From Amblyornis subalaris (lineage: Eukaryota > Chordata > Aves > Passeriformes > Ptilonorhynchidae), in NCBI GenBank assembly GCA_018881555.1, contig JACAXG010000071.1, forward strand, positions 1,710,464 through 1,774,463: DNA of 64,000 nucleotides, read 5' to 3'. Numbering within the stretch: position 1 is the stretch's first letter; each line of letters begins with the position of its first letter. The notes under the pieces are model-generated. The model was given only the letters and a program-made list of their open reading frames with translations, was not told where the DNA came from and did no database searches. A program made the translations under genes and the position numbers. Positions 30,926 to 41,680 of this stretch are shown piece after piece.

Positions 30926-31135
30926 TATTAGTTAATTATTGATTGATTACAAGTGAAAATTTATGACCCTCTTCCCCCCCCCCTCTCCCCGCAGCCTCCC
31001 GGCCCCTCGCACGCACACACGCTCCTGCCCTCTGCAAACACTCCGGGGGAGGCGGGAGGCGTGTTGTTGTTTTTGGCCTTGACAGCTTCCAGGAATATGA
31101 AATATTTAAGCCCTTCAGTCGATCTCCCGTACCCT
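30926..31135. promoter_or_regulatory. Candidate regulatory segment with HOX/PBX-type words
   Basis: At the edge of a CpG block: TAGTTAATTATTGATTGATTAC at about 30929-30950 combines TAATTA and TGATTGAT (PBX/HOX-type) cores. Near 31078 there is CTTGACAGC (TALE core) and GGAATATGAAATATTTAAGC near 31092. Confidence 0.32.
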
Positions 31136-31140
31136 GGACG

Positions 31141-31368
31141 CCCTTTTTTTTTTTTTCCCCCTCTCTTTTTTTCTTTTTTTTTCCTCCCCCCCCTTTCATG
31201 TCCCTGCTCGGGGGGCTCCCGCGGCGGCCGGGCCCCCTCCCCGCACACAGCCGGCGTGCGGGCTCGGAGCACGCCAGGCCTCGCAGATCAAAGGGATCTC
31301 TCCGGCCTCCGCACAAGGGAAGAGAGAGAGAGAGAGAGAGGGAAAAAAAAAAAAAAAAAAAAAAAAGT
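31141..31368. repeat. T-run, (AG)n microsatellite and A24 run
   Basis: A T-rich run lies at 31145-31182. (AG)n occupies 31319-31340 and is followed by GG and 24 A residues at 31343-31366. This is simple sequence without other features; slippage-prone and a likely assembly weak spot. Confidence 0.8.
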
Positions 31369-32400
31369 TGATTTCTTTAACGATTGTTCGTAAAAGTCTT
31401 GGAAGCAGGGACCATCCCGCCTCCTCCCTCGCCTCGGGCCGCGGGATTGCACCGGGAAACGATTTTGGGAAGGCAGAAAGAGGGTTTGGGAGAAGGGAAG
31501 GGGGAAAAAAAAAAAGGGAAAAATTTTAAAAACATAGAGGAGTTGCNTGAAATTGAGCAGCCGTGTGTCTGCAGGAGCGCACACACCGTCCCGGGTGGGA
31601 GCCCGAGCCGCAGCCCCGGGTGGGCGGCGGTGTCCGGGCCACTCTCGGACGCGCGCTTCCCAAAACGGGGCGAGCCCCAAGCCCCTAAGCGCGCCCGTGG
31701 GTGTGCGGGGGGCACTCCCCCAGTTTCTGCCGGGAAGCCCGGGGCGAGGGGCGCTGCCAAGGGTGACCGGAGCGCGCTGCTCCACGCGCGGCCCTGGCCA
31801 GGGCTGAGAGACGGACGGACGGAGGGATGGGCGGACGGACGGACGGACGGACCGGCTGTTTGCTGTCTCGGGAGGGTAAACGGGCTGATGTGGCGATTGC
31901 CTCGAGGCGCTGGCGCTTGGCACGGCGGAGGCGAGCAGCCGCGGCACCGTGCGGGNCCCGCCCCGCTGCCCCCCCGGTCCCTGTCACCCCGGCCCGGAGC
32001 GACAGCCGNCCGGGCGGATCCGCGCTGGAGGCGCCGGGACGGCGCGGCTGGGATCATCTGAGGGGGAAAACGGGGCGGGAAAAACCTCCCTCCTTCGGCA
32101 CCTCCAGCCGCGCCTTGCAGGGAAACCCCCGTCCACCGCGGAAAGGTGGCAACCCCGAGCCCTCGTGGTCTCACACACGGTCCGGGCACACACCGGGAGA
32201 GCAAACAGACCCACGCCAGGACATTCCAGCCTGTGGAGCTGGGGGTTCGCGTGGCGTTATCGCCCTGACCCTCCGACCTCTCCCGCAGCCAGCCCCGCAG
32301 CGCAACCATCTCCCTCTGCACCTGAAACCTGGTTGCGGGTGGGGAGAAAAAGCCAGCGGTTCCCAGGGAACCAGCTCCGGAGGATGATGCCTTGGGGGTT
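31369..32400. other. CpG-rich block downstream of TBX3
   Basis: GC- and CpG-rich over about 31560-32160. Includes the (GGAC)n microsatellite at 31810-31852. A 461-codon minus-strand frame and overlapping plus-strand frames contain N bases and show only low-complexity Arg/Pro/Ala-rich sequence, so no gene is called. Confidence 0.5.
31810..31852. repeat. (GGAC)n microsatellite
   Basis: ACGGACGGACGG, then a variant GAGGGATGGGC, then five further GGAC units. Tetranucleotide repeat within a CpG block. Confidence 0.85.
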
Positions 32401-35000
32401 TTGTTGTTGGCATTTTTGTTTCGTTGTTTTGGTTTTTTTTCCAGCCAGCCCCAAACTTCCCACGTGCTTCTCCCCAAACCCCGCACTATTAGGGAACAAT
32501 TAAGGCGTGTAAAAACACGGCGAGGCGAAGCCTTTAGCTCGAAGTGGCCGTTCAAGGAGCTATCGGAGCTCCTGGCCGCAGCCTCTCGCCCCGGCGCNGG
32601 GGCTGCTGCGGGCAGGGTACGCCCCGAGGCCGGGCCGGGGCTCCGGAGCTGCTGCGGGACTCTGGACCTGCGCTTTCCTCGTCCGCCACCGCTCCTTCTT
32701 GGAAACTCAACCCGCAGCCGCCTCGCAGGCACCACCTTTGGGGTTTCCCTTTTCTGATCCATCTTTTTTTCTTTCTTTCTTTGGTTTCTTTCTTTTTATG
32801 TTTTGATTTTTCTCAAGTAAATACTTAATTATTATTATTTTTTNAACGCTCTTACCCGAAACAGTGTTCGACCTCTAGCGCAGGTAACGCGACCATAATT
32901 CCTCCTGAATTTCACCTTGGTCTCACTAAACTCAGCTTTCCCTCACTCTCCCAAATAAAGACGTTCCTAGAGAAGGCATTGAAATAAAAACCAAACCAGC
33001 ACCAAGCGGGCTGAGCTGTGCGGAACCCACCCGACCCCACGGACACCCCGACCCNCTCCCCTCCCGGGGCAGCCCCCCCTCTGCCTTCGGCTTCTCTCCT
33101 TTCCGAGGTCCTTTCAAGCTTTATTTCCTTCCAAGCAGCCCAAGCTCCACTGACAAAATAAAGTTATCAAGGAAATAAGCTCGACAGAAAAAGCCAGTGG
33201 TGCTTTTCCCCCCCGGACCTGCTCCTTCCAGTGAAGGTACGAGCGGAGCGGCTCCGAAAAAGGGGGAACCGGCCCAGGGTGGGGACGCGGGGTCCGGCTC
33301 GGGGCGTCCCATCGGCTGGACTGACGCGTCGGTGAAACGAGGAGGTTTTCTCGGGGCAGGAGGAGACGGCAGGGAGGGAGCTGGAGGGATTTGCTCCAAG
33401 CTTTCGTGCAAGACGTGGAATGCAGGCTTAGGTCCCTCCGCAGGAAAGGGGTCCCCGCCGCCGCGCTGCCCGAGCGCGCTCCTTTGGGAATGTGTCGCCG
33501 CGATCTTCCGGCAGGATTATGTCCCTTCTGCCGTGAAGCTGCTGCTGGGCGCTCCCGCGTTTATTTTTCACAGGTTTCTTGAAAATGCGTTTTTTTCCGG
33601 CTTTCCCTCGCTGTCCGTTCGTGGCCTTCCCCGTGGATTTTCGAGGGGCGCTTTTTACCTCCTGCGTTCTTCCGAGTCCCTTTTCAGCCGGTTTTCATTT
33701 CTCCCGTCTCCGATCTAAAAAGCAAGCCGAAAAACCCCTCAGACCTTAAATACAAACATAAACCGGGTCAGGAGGCTCCCCCGCTCCGCTTGCTGGGGCG
33801 GGTGGGGGTAGGGGCTACCCCTAGGAAAAGTGAAAAGCTTGTTTTAATGGGCGGTCATTGCTAAATCTCACCTTAGGGCCAAAACGACTCGCGACCCATT
33901 GCCCTCCTTACGATGTATTTATTTGTCTCGGTGGCACCAGCCGTCAGTCATTAGTGGGGGGGTTAACCCGAGAGCCGCCCCACGGTGGTGGCGGTGGTCT
34001 TGCGGCTTTTTGGTTTGTTTTAAATATGATTTCTCGACAGGAACCTGTCCAGAAGAGGAGGAATAACCTGTCCCGGGAGATCTCCTTGGCGAAACACGAG
34101 GGGAACACGCGTGGGAGCGCAGCGAGCGGCGACCCCTCCGAAAAGGGTTTTGGTGTGAGCAAGCGGGATTTGGTTTGCACCCCGAGGGTTCGCTCCCAGG
34201 AAAAGCGGCGCTTGGGCCGGCAGAGACGATCTTTAATGAATGACAACCCTTGCCAATATTAACAATAACGGAGCCCGGAGCCCGAGCTCAGGAGCAGCCG
34301 CCCGAGCCCTCGGTCAGCCGGGCGAGCGGTCGGCGGCACCGGGACCGGGAGTGCAGCCGGGCAGCAGCTCCGGACACCCGCCCGGCTGTGCTCGCCTGCC
34401 CGCAGGTCTGCGGTCACAGCCACCCCAGGAGCCGCTCCGCAGCTGGATGTCCCTTCGGATACAGCTTTCTCTGCACACAACGTGTATAAAGGGCTAAGAA
34501 GCTTTATATACATTTCAAATATTTATGTAGTTCAAATACGCGTGTGTGTGCGTGTCTGTCATTATATAAAGCTGATGCAAAGACATGTGGCTGTGAACGC
34601 GTGTTTTTTTCACTCCNCAAGATGTGAACGGTGTGGGACACCGGGCACGGTGCGTCCTGGCCTCGCTGCCCGCACACATTCCCTCCCGACTTTCCCAGGT
34701 TTCGTCCCGCCTGGCCGAGCACAGCCCGGCTGGCACCGGGAGGCTCTGACTGGTGGATTTGGGATCTGTGTCTCGATTAGCTTTGCGATTCTTTGGCTAT
34801 CGAGTGTTCTGGGTAGATTCATCTCTGCCAACAGCAGTTCCCTGAGCAGTCCCGGGCTCCCCCGACACCCCCGGGAGAGCTTTGGGGTCCCTGATCATCG
34901 CCCTTCGAGGAGGGGGCACCANGTGGGAATCTCCCCGGTACTTGTGTTCACAGCCCTTTCACTGCCGGCTCTGGTTTGTTCCCTCTGCCAAACCGGGGGT
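32401..35000. other. Intergenic DNA, mixed composition
   Basis: No gene or mobile element. AT-rich islands occur near 32750-32850, 33840-33960 (TTTTAATGGGCGG, CATTGCTAAATC, CAGTCATTAGTG) and 34490-34620 (CTTTATATACATTTC, CAAATATTTATG, a short GTGTGTGCGTGT run, CATTATATAAAGC). The rest is GC-rich. Confidence 0.45.
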
Positions 35001-35463
35001 GGGAAAGAGGGATAAACCATAAATTTCATCCTCCTTTTTCCCCCAGCTCGCCATCCCGNGGCTCCAAACCTCTGCCGTCAGGAGGATGGACCGAGGGAGC
35101 GGGCGTGCTTGGCCTGGCTGGTTCCGGGCAGAGAGGGATGGAGGGATCAAGGGATGGATTGAGGATGGGGTCGGAGGGACGGGGAGAGAACCCGTCGTCG
35201 TCCCACGGCTCACGCCGTCCTGAAATAATATGAAATAACGAAATTAGGGAATGATGAAACCGCGGCAGCAGGCAGCACCTGGGTGCCCGNTGCCAGCAGC
35301 CCGCAGGAGGAGGAGAGGAGGGCTCCTTGTTGCTGGGGGTGTCCCCCGAGGCCGGGACCGCTGAAGCCGCGGCCGCTCCCNGGGCCTTTCCCATGGCCGG
35401 GGCCGTTCCCGGGACCGGGACTGTTCTCTCCCGGGGCCCGGTGTCGCCTCAGCCGCTCCTGGA

Positions 35464-35477
35464 GTGCCACCTGGTGG
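35464..35477 (-). promoter_or_regulatory. CTCF core motif, minus strand (perfect consensus)
   Basis: The minus strand reads CCACCAGGTGGCAC, a 14/14 match to the CTCF core CCASYAGRKGGCRS. Assuming equal base frequencies, about 0.03 such matches would be expected in a 64-kb window on both strands; high GC raises this somewhat. Confidence 0.6.
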
Positions 35478-36378
35478 GAGCAGCCCGGCAGCACGGGCAG
35501 GGCTCGGCTCCAGGGGTCCCCGCAGCCCCTCGGGAAGCGTCTCCCCAAGGCCGGCACGGGCAGCGGGACAGCGGCGNGATGGGGGGCGGTGCTGGGGATC
35601 CCCAAGAGCCTGGGCGTGAGGAATGCAGAGGCTGCAAGTAGCAAAAGGAAAAAATGCAAATTGAAAGTGTTTCTTCTTCAGAGTCAGACAAAGAAGAGGC
35701 TCTCCTGGAAATCCTGAGAGCACCCCTCCTTCTGCTCACTTGTTAACGTGGAGAGGGCTGAGGGTGTGTGCCAGGCTGCCACAAACACCGACAGGATGGC
35801 TCTCGATGGTTTCCCCACATTCCCAATGGGAACCCTCGTGCTGGGCACTCATGGGGAAGCAGCTTTGGGCCNGGCATTTTTGCGGGAAAGCTCCCAGAGT
35901 TTTCCAGGTGTGTGTGTAGCTGCCCCCTGAGAGCAGGGGGGCTCCTAAACGGCACTGTCGCCCTCCTGGCTGGGCCGTGGCCTGGTCTGGGTGGCACGAG
36001 GCCTCCCTGCTTTGTCTCCTTGGCTTTCTGTTGCCCTTCCTCACACATCCACACGTCCTGAACCATTTTTGCTTCCGTGTTTTTGTCTGTGCTCACGTGT
36101 CAAGCTCGNTGCCTGCTCACCCACAGACGGATCCAAATGCGGGCAAGCACAAAACTAATGCGTTCATGCTTTGTTTCATGGTTTTATNCATACTCCCCCA
36201 ACTTGGCTTACACTTTTTGCTCTCTCTTACANACACAATTATCCTCCATAAGCAGTTTGCCTTATATCCTTGTTATAGTTNCGATTTCTGCCTCCTGCCC
36301 CATTCCAAATCCATTCTGCACCAGAATCTGCCACTTCCCGTGAAACGCTTCGCCCTGGGCCGGAGATTAACTCTGGTG

Positions 36379-36392
36379 AAACCAGGGGGCAC
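36379..36392 (+). promoter_or_regulatory. CTCF-like motif, plus strand (12/14)
   Basis: AAACCAGGGGGCAC matches CCASYAGRKGGCRS except for the first two positions. It retains the AGGGGGCAC core. Orientation is opposite to the 35464 site. Confidence 0.35.
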
Positions 36393-37229
36393 TAAAATAT
36401 GAGAACAAGGATGTAAAAGCAGGAGGACANGCATCAAACTTCAGGGTAAACAATGGGAATGATATTGGTTGCCTTTTAATGTGCAGTGATCACACGATGG
36501 GGAAGAAAGCCTTCCCAGGGGAAAAAAGAAGACACTCGCCCCACTTCAGAAGCAAGTGGCAGAGAGTGAAACTTCGGGACTAACTCGGAGGGGACCTGAT
36601 CCCAGGGCTTCTGTAGGGAAGTGGCTTTCCNGGTCTAGCAGAGCTTCCCAATGAAGTGCTGTCCTACTTTCTGGCTGTCTCCGAAGAGGGATGAGAAGTG
36701 CCCATTGTCTGTGCCCAGGCTGGTGCGTGCGCTCATTAAGGCCTCTGAATTGTGTGTGTGCATGTGGGCGTCAGGGCTGCTTGGAAGGGAGGGACGGGCA
36801 GGGTTTTTGCGGAAGGTAATTCCCGGGTTCCAGCGGTCTGAGAAGTTTTTGGAGGAGTTTTAAACCCTCGGAGCCTCGGTGCTTCCAGGAGCGGTGGGTA
36901 GGGAAGACGGTGGCGAGCAGGATGATGGTCCTGCNTCACGAAAGTTTAATGAAGCTGTGTGAGCAGAGCTCTGGGGGAATCCACAACTGCCAGGGCAGAG
37001 CCTCCGCTGGGAGCAGCAGGATTAATTTGAGGTGTACCCGAGTAACCCCACTTTGCTCCTTGGGTGTCGCATTCCCATTCGAATTGACAGGGGTGAGGCA
37101 ACCCGGAACGCAGCCATCCCTGCCTTTCCTTAGTGACTGATCTCGAGTCCAAATCACTTCCTATTCAGCCAGGGTGGTGTAACNAGAAAAAGTGTCAGGA
37201 AACACGAAGGCACAGCTGTTCTTTCCACT

Positions 37230-37500
37230 CGGGTAGCCGCGATCGGTTTGAATAATGGATATTCTGTTCAGCTCCTTCGAGGGGAACTGTGAGGCTCCGG
37301 CTCCTCGCTAAGAGGAGACACGCTGATTTATCATTTATTTATTGGATTATAGCCCTGTTTTACGGGTAATCAATCGCTGCTTTTTCGGCTTCCTCTTAAA
37401 TCACATCACCCCGGTGCAATCAGGGGCTGAGGGCACTCCAAGCGCACGGAGGTTTCCATTTGAAAAAACATTTCCATCAGGTTTTGAGGTGTTAATGTGG
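37230..37500. promoter_or_regulatory. Candidate regulatory segment
   Basis: Unique DNA with GTTTGAATAATGG, CTGATTTATCATTTATTTATTGG, GGATTATAGCC, GGTAATCAATCGC (PBX/HOX-type) and CTTAAATCACATC words. Homeodomain and GATA-like cores cluster within 120 bp. Confidence 0.3.
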
Positions 37501-37832
37501 GCAATTGATGGGGGAAATAACAGGCAGGGGCTGACTCGGCCATGTCCTCTGGGGCTGGGTGGCCCTGAGGACACACTGATGGGGGGTGATGTTTTCTNAG
37601 TTGCTCTACAGCTTGGGGATCCTGGTGCTTTGCACTGGAATGAGCTGTGACACAAACACCCATTTTGGGGATAAATCCTGTTTAGCACAGAAAAATAGAG
37701 GGGGGGACACACTCTGTAAGCTTGGACAACAAGAGCTTCGAAGGGTGCCGTGCATTCCTGGAACATCACTTGAACACCCCCCCAGATGCCTCTCCACCTC
37801 TGAGTGGTTCCTGAGGTGTCTCCTGTCACAGG

Positions 37833-38005
37833 TTCACACCAGGTTTAGTGTCAGGGCCCTGCACAGCAGCGTGGGCACCTCTGTGAGGTCCCTCAGTGCC
37901 CGCCTGGCACGGTGCTCCCCCTCCTCCTGTGCCCGGGGGCAAGCGATCCCCACCAGGAGCAACAAGAACCAGCTGAGGCCAATAGGCAGAAAATTCAGGT
38001 GTGAA
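37833..38005. promoter_or_regulatory. Pair of convergent T-box half-sites
   Basis: TTCACACC at 37833-37840 and AGGTGTGAA at 37997-38005 each match the T half-site (TTTCACACCT / AGGTGTGAAA), in opposite orientation, about 160 bp apart. Each could be chance; occupancy by TBX3 or TBX5 is untested. Confidence 0.28.
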
Positions 38006-39649
38006 GCTGCTGCACGGAGGAAGAGGGCCTTGAGTCTTTATAAGCTTCATTCAGGCCAGGGAAGGGTTATTTTAACAAGGCTGGGGTGTTGAAGGAGCTG
38101 TGAGAAGGTGTTGGGAAAGGACCTGTGATGGCAAGATCGGGATTCCCTCTGGAGGTAGGAAAATGTGTGAGAAGCGAGGTGGACGTGGTGTAGGCACAGG
38201 ATGGAAATGGATGCTGTGAGATTTCCTCGCTCCCCTCNAGAGCTGCGAGGGGGGTGTTTTCCTGGAGGGAAGTTGTCTGTGTTAGATGTGCCTTCCCTGT
38301 GACTCAAAGGGCTCCAGGGTCTTGGAACTTCTGGTTTCTGCTTCTCTGGGGACTGGTGTGATGAGCAGAGACAGAAACAACGTGATTTACATGGAGCTGA
38401 AGGGTGGGGGAGAAAGCTGCTCTGTGCAAATCTGAAATTTGAGTGTGTGAAAATCCGGGAAGGGCTNGTAGATGTTCCCTGTGGTGCTGCTTCTCCTCCC
38501 TGGTCCTTCAGCTGGTGCTGGGCCTGCTGCCCTCCATCCNTGTCTGCAAGTTCCAGTCACACAGTGTCACATCTCAGGGGTCTGGGGTTTTCCATGGTGC
38601 CTGTGCAGATATTGAGTTGGTTTGGCTCTTTGCTGGGACTCAAGCTCAACCTAAGTAAGCCCAACCTGGTTTTGGGTCCCCAGGTCCCCACAGAGAGCTN
38701 GTAGCCAATCTGCACCTGAAAGCAGATGCGAAAGGGTTTGGGTTATGCATGGGGTCCTGTCGTATCAGTCTCTGNGCTCTTTGATTTTTGGAGTTCCTTG
38801 GCTGGAGAACAAAGGAGACGTCCTGGGTTTGGGGAGGATGTTGAAACACGGGGATGAGCGTGGCAAAGATTCTGCTCCGGAATCAGGAGCGTAGCTGGAA
38901 GGGAAGGAACTCGACAAACGGGTGAAATGCTGCCTCTGGCTGGCCTGGCAGCCTTTTATCATCCTGCACTCATCTGCCAGCCTGGCTGGGCCGCTCGACA
39001 CCTGCTTTCCTATGTGAGAAGTCCCCACACTCCCTACAGTGGTTTTTAGCTTTAAGGACCTCAGTCGGGTACAGCACCAATGTGTAATTTTCCACTGTTG
39101 GCAAGGCACGCCCCAGTGAGTCTGGGACATCTCCTGACAGTGACTGTCACTGGNGCTCTGGGTGCTCCAGGGCAGGCACAGCCAGGAACCAGGATATAGG
39201 GTGGGAGTCGGGATGGGAGCTTCTGGGAATTACCCAGCACTATGGTCCTGTTCNGTCTGAAATGGAGCAGAAATAAGTGTTGGTTTTTAGAAACAATCCC
39301 NAGGGAAATGTGAGCTTTTTGGCTTTAAAACAACCTGTTACCCCACTCTAAAAATTTAATGTAGGAAAAGAGAAATATTGGAAGGGTGTGATGCCACTGC
39401 AGCATTCAAAGCTGCAGATACTTCTTGTGCCTATTGCCACAAGAATGTGCTTGTCTTTGCCACAAGAAATTACCAGATATTTGATCGCTGAGGAAATATT
39501 TATTTTGCAGGAAAACTACTGCACTGGATTAATCTTNCATTTGCTAGAAAGTGAGATGGTGTATTTAGGAGTGAACCCCCCAACCTTTCAGACTGGGTTA
39601 TGTTCCCACCAGTCTATAACTGCATACATTTCATAAAGACTAGAAGCAC

Positions 39650-39712
39650 AATAATATTTATATTATATAAGTGTATAATTTCTCTATATAGATATATAAT
39701 AATACCTAGGAG
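39650..39712. repeat. AT-rich simple sequence
   Basis: TATTTATATTATATAAGTG followed by CTCTATATAGATATATAATA. Imperfect TA repeat in intergenic DNA. Confidence 0.7.
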
Positions 39713-40486
39713 GCTATTTTCTTCGTAAAAGGGTGTGAGGAAGGAACTCACAGCTGTTGCTAATCTATTGCATAAATGCTGTTCTCCCTATTTATTGATG
39801 ACCTATCAGTCCCAGCTGGTGAGGAGGGTGTTCACTATGGTCATGCCTTACATTTGGGGGCTGGAGAATCAGTTATAGGGTTTGCAATGGGTAAATAGCA
39901 TTTCACTGGTCTGGTACTGGTGTAGCCTCGTCTAGATCGGGAATGCTTTTTCTAGGCTCAGGTGGGATTGGGATTTGTAGGGATTGCTCGTTTCATTTAT
40001 AACACTTTAGGCGAGAGGTTTGGGGTTTTTTTGCAGGGCTTAGTGCATGGGAATAGCTATGTACACATTATGTGAAGTATAATTTGCAAAAATGCTGGAT
40101 GTGGAGGCACAGGTGTTCAGGTACTTAACTTTGAATGAGGGAAAAAAAAAAAAAACCCTTTGGAGTTAGCCCTGATTCTTCTGACTTGGCTGTGAGGTGC
40201 CAGGCTAGGAAATACGAGTGGTACACTCACGATTAACCAGCGTGCAGCTCTAGAAAAAGCACATTTTTGGATTAAAAAAGAATTCTACGTCCAAAAAGAT
40301 TGCAACTAGAGGAGAAAAGGGAGCGNGTGCTGCTCCCGGTCTGCGGGAGGGAGGGCTGGGCGCTGCAGGGGTGGAGACGCCGCTTTGTGCTCCGATGCTC
40401 AAGGACGCGCGCCAGGCTCTCAGAGCCCTGTTTGCATAAAGCCCAGGTGAACGCGCGGGCGTTTTAGGGAACTGTATGAAAATGTG

Positions 40487-40500
40487 CCGCTAGATGGCCC
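40487..40500 (+). promoter_or_regulatory. CTCF-like motif, plus strand (12/14)
   Basis: CCGCTAGATGGCCC matches CCASYAGRKGGCRS except G for A at position 3 and C for R at position 13. CTAGATGGC is the common CTCF core. Lies at the start of a GC-rich pocket directly before the 40-bp minisatellite. Confidence 0.42.
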
Positions 40501-40741
40501 CAGGAAGAAGGCGGAGGGCAGCAGCCTCCAGCAGGCACCTGGTCCCCGCCGCAGGGCTCCGGCTCCGCGCCCCGGGCGGGGCTGGGGGGGGCACGGTCCG
40601 ACCGAGACACCGCTGGTGGGAAAGAACNAGGGCGGCACTCGGGGCTCCCGCACCGCCTTGTCTTCCACGGCACCTTCTGCTGGGTCCTGTGCCGTGGGAG
40701 CGCGCTCCGGGCTGCACGCNGGTGTGGTGTCTCCTTGGAGC

Positions 40742-41210
40742 CATGGTGTGAGCTGTCTGTCCCCCGGGAACGGTGTAAGCTGCCCGTCCCAGTGTCCTGT
40801 CCTGCAGGAATAGTGTGAGCTATCCCTCCCAGTGTCCTGTCCCCCGGGAATGGTGTAAGCTGCCTGACCCACCATCCTGCCCCCACAGGAATGGTGTGAG
40901 TTATCCCTCCCAATGTCCTGGGCCCCGGGAATGGTGTAAGCTGCCTGACCCACCGTCATCGGCCCACAGGAATGGTGTGAGTTGCCCATCCCAATGTCCT
41001 GTCCCCCGGGAATGGTGTGAGCTGCCTGTCCCAGTGTCCTGTCCCCCGGCAATGGTGTGAGCCGCCTGTCCTAGTCCTGTGTCCCCCGGGAATGGTGTGA
41101 GCTGCCTGTCCTAGTCCTGTGCCCCCCAGGAATGGTGTGGGCTGCCTGTCCTAGTCCTGTGTCCCCCGGGAGTGGTGTGAGCCGCCTGTCCTAGTCCTGT
41201 GCCCTGTCTC
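40742..41210 (+). repeat. 40-bp minisatellite, about 11.5 units
   Basis: Units begin at 40769, 40809, 40849, 40890, 40930, 40971, 41011, 41051, 41091, 41131 and 41171, i.e. period 40 (twice 41), preceded by a partial unit at 40742. A typical unit starts AATGGTGTGAGCTGCCTGTC and ends with GTCCCCCGGG. Early units alternate between GTGTAAGC and GTGTGAG types, suggesting an older 80-bp dimer repeat; the later units are more uniform, indicating recent expansion. Seven units keep GGTGTGA, a T-box half-site core. A 210-codon minus-strand frame through the array is a by-product: 40 is not a multiple of 3, so frames cycle every 120 bp. Confidence 0.92.
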
Positions 41211-41215
41211 AGCAC

Positions 41216-41562
41216 CCATCAGTGAAAGAGGTGACAGCCCAGCAAACCTGGCACATGCAGGTGGCTCTAACCTGCACAGAGGTTGTGTACCCAAGTGCCA
41301 CAGCCCTTATCATATTGGAGAATTAATTTGATTTCTTAGAGCCAAACATCAGCTTTCATCTACAACCAACCTGGCAGCTGCACCCAAAATCACACGTTGG
41401 GGTCAGTGACAGAATCAATCCCGTGATGAGCAAACCNCTGGGGTCTGGATGGTGGCACTTGGGCTCAGGGCTGGTCTTCAGGGGGCTGTTTTCTCTCTGG
41501 GATCAAGGTGCCTTTCCTTTCCACCACTGTGCAAGGAAGCCTTGACTTTGGAAGGGGACACT
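41216..41562. other. Intergenic DNA, nothing recognised
   Basis: Unique sequence between the minisatellite and a CR1 fragment. Confidence 0.5.
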
Positions 41563-41680
41563 GAGTGTTCGAGGCCAGGCTGGATGGGGCTTGGAGCAAC
41601 CTGGTGTCTCTGCCCATGGCAGGAGGTTGGAACTAGGTGGTCTTTTAAGGTCNCTTCCAACCCAAACCATCCTATGATGC
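41563..41680 (+). mobile_element. CR1 LINE 3' fragment
   Basis: Sense-strand CR1 tail: CCAGGCTGGATGGGGCTTGG, CTGCCCATGGCAGG, GGTTGGAACTAGGTGG, CTTCCAACCCAAACCAT, then CCTATGATG. A short internal piece expected after CAACCTGGT is missing. Heavily 5'-truncated, as is usual for CR1. One N inside. Confidence 0.92.

Larger units (their letters stand above)
35001..36430. other. Intergenic DNA containing CTCF-like sites
   Basis: GC-rich at 35280-35580, then balanced. Contains the CTCF consensus at 35464-35477 and a near-consensus at 36379-36392. No gene is recognised. Confidence 0.5.
36431..40480. other. Intergenic DNA, nothing recognised except candidate elements
   Basis: Mostly unique balanced DNA with no gene. 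Holds the candidate element at 37230-37500, two T-box half-sites at 37833 and 37997, and an AT-rich stretch at 39250-39720 including ATATA/TATATA simple sequence at about 39650-39710. Confidence 0.45.

Noticed and set aside
31377..32762. 461-codon minus-strand frame downstream of TBX3
   Set aside because: Crosses CpG-rich DNA, several N bases and simple repeats; no recognisable domain.
40420..41052. 210-codon minus-strand frame with a repeated AAYTIPGGQD-like motif
   Set aside because: The peptide repeat is produced by the 40-bp minisatellite; the frame shifts each unit and no start, splice or family evidence supports translation.
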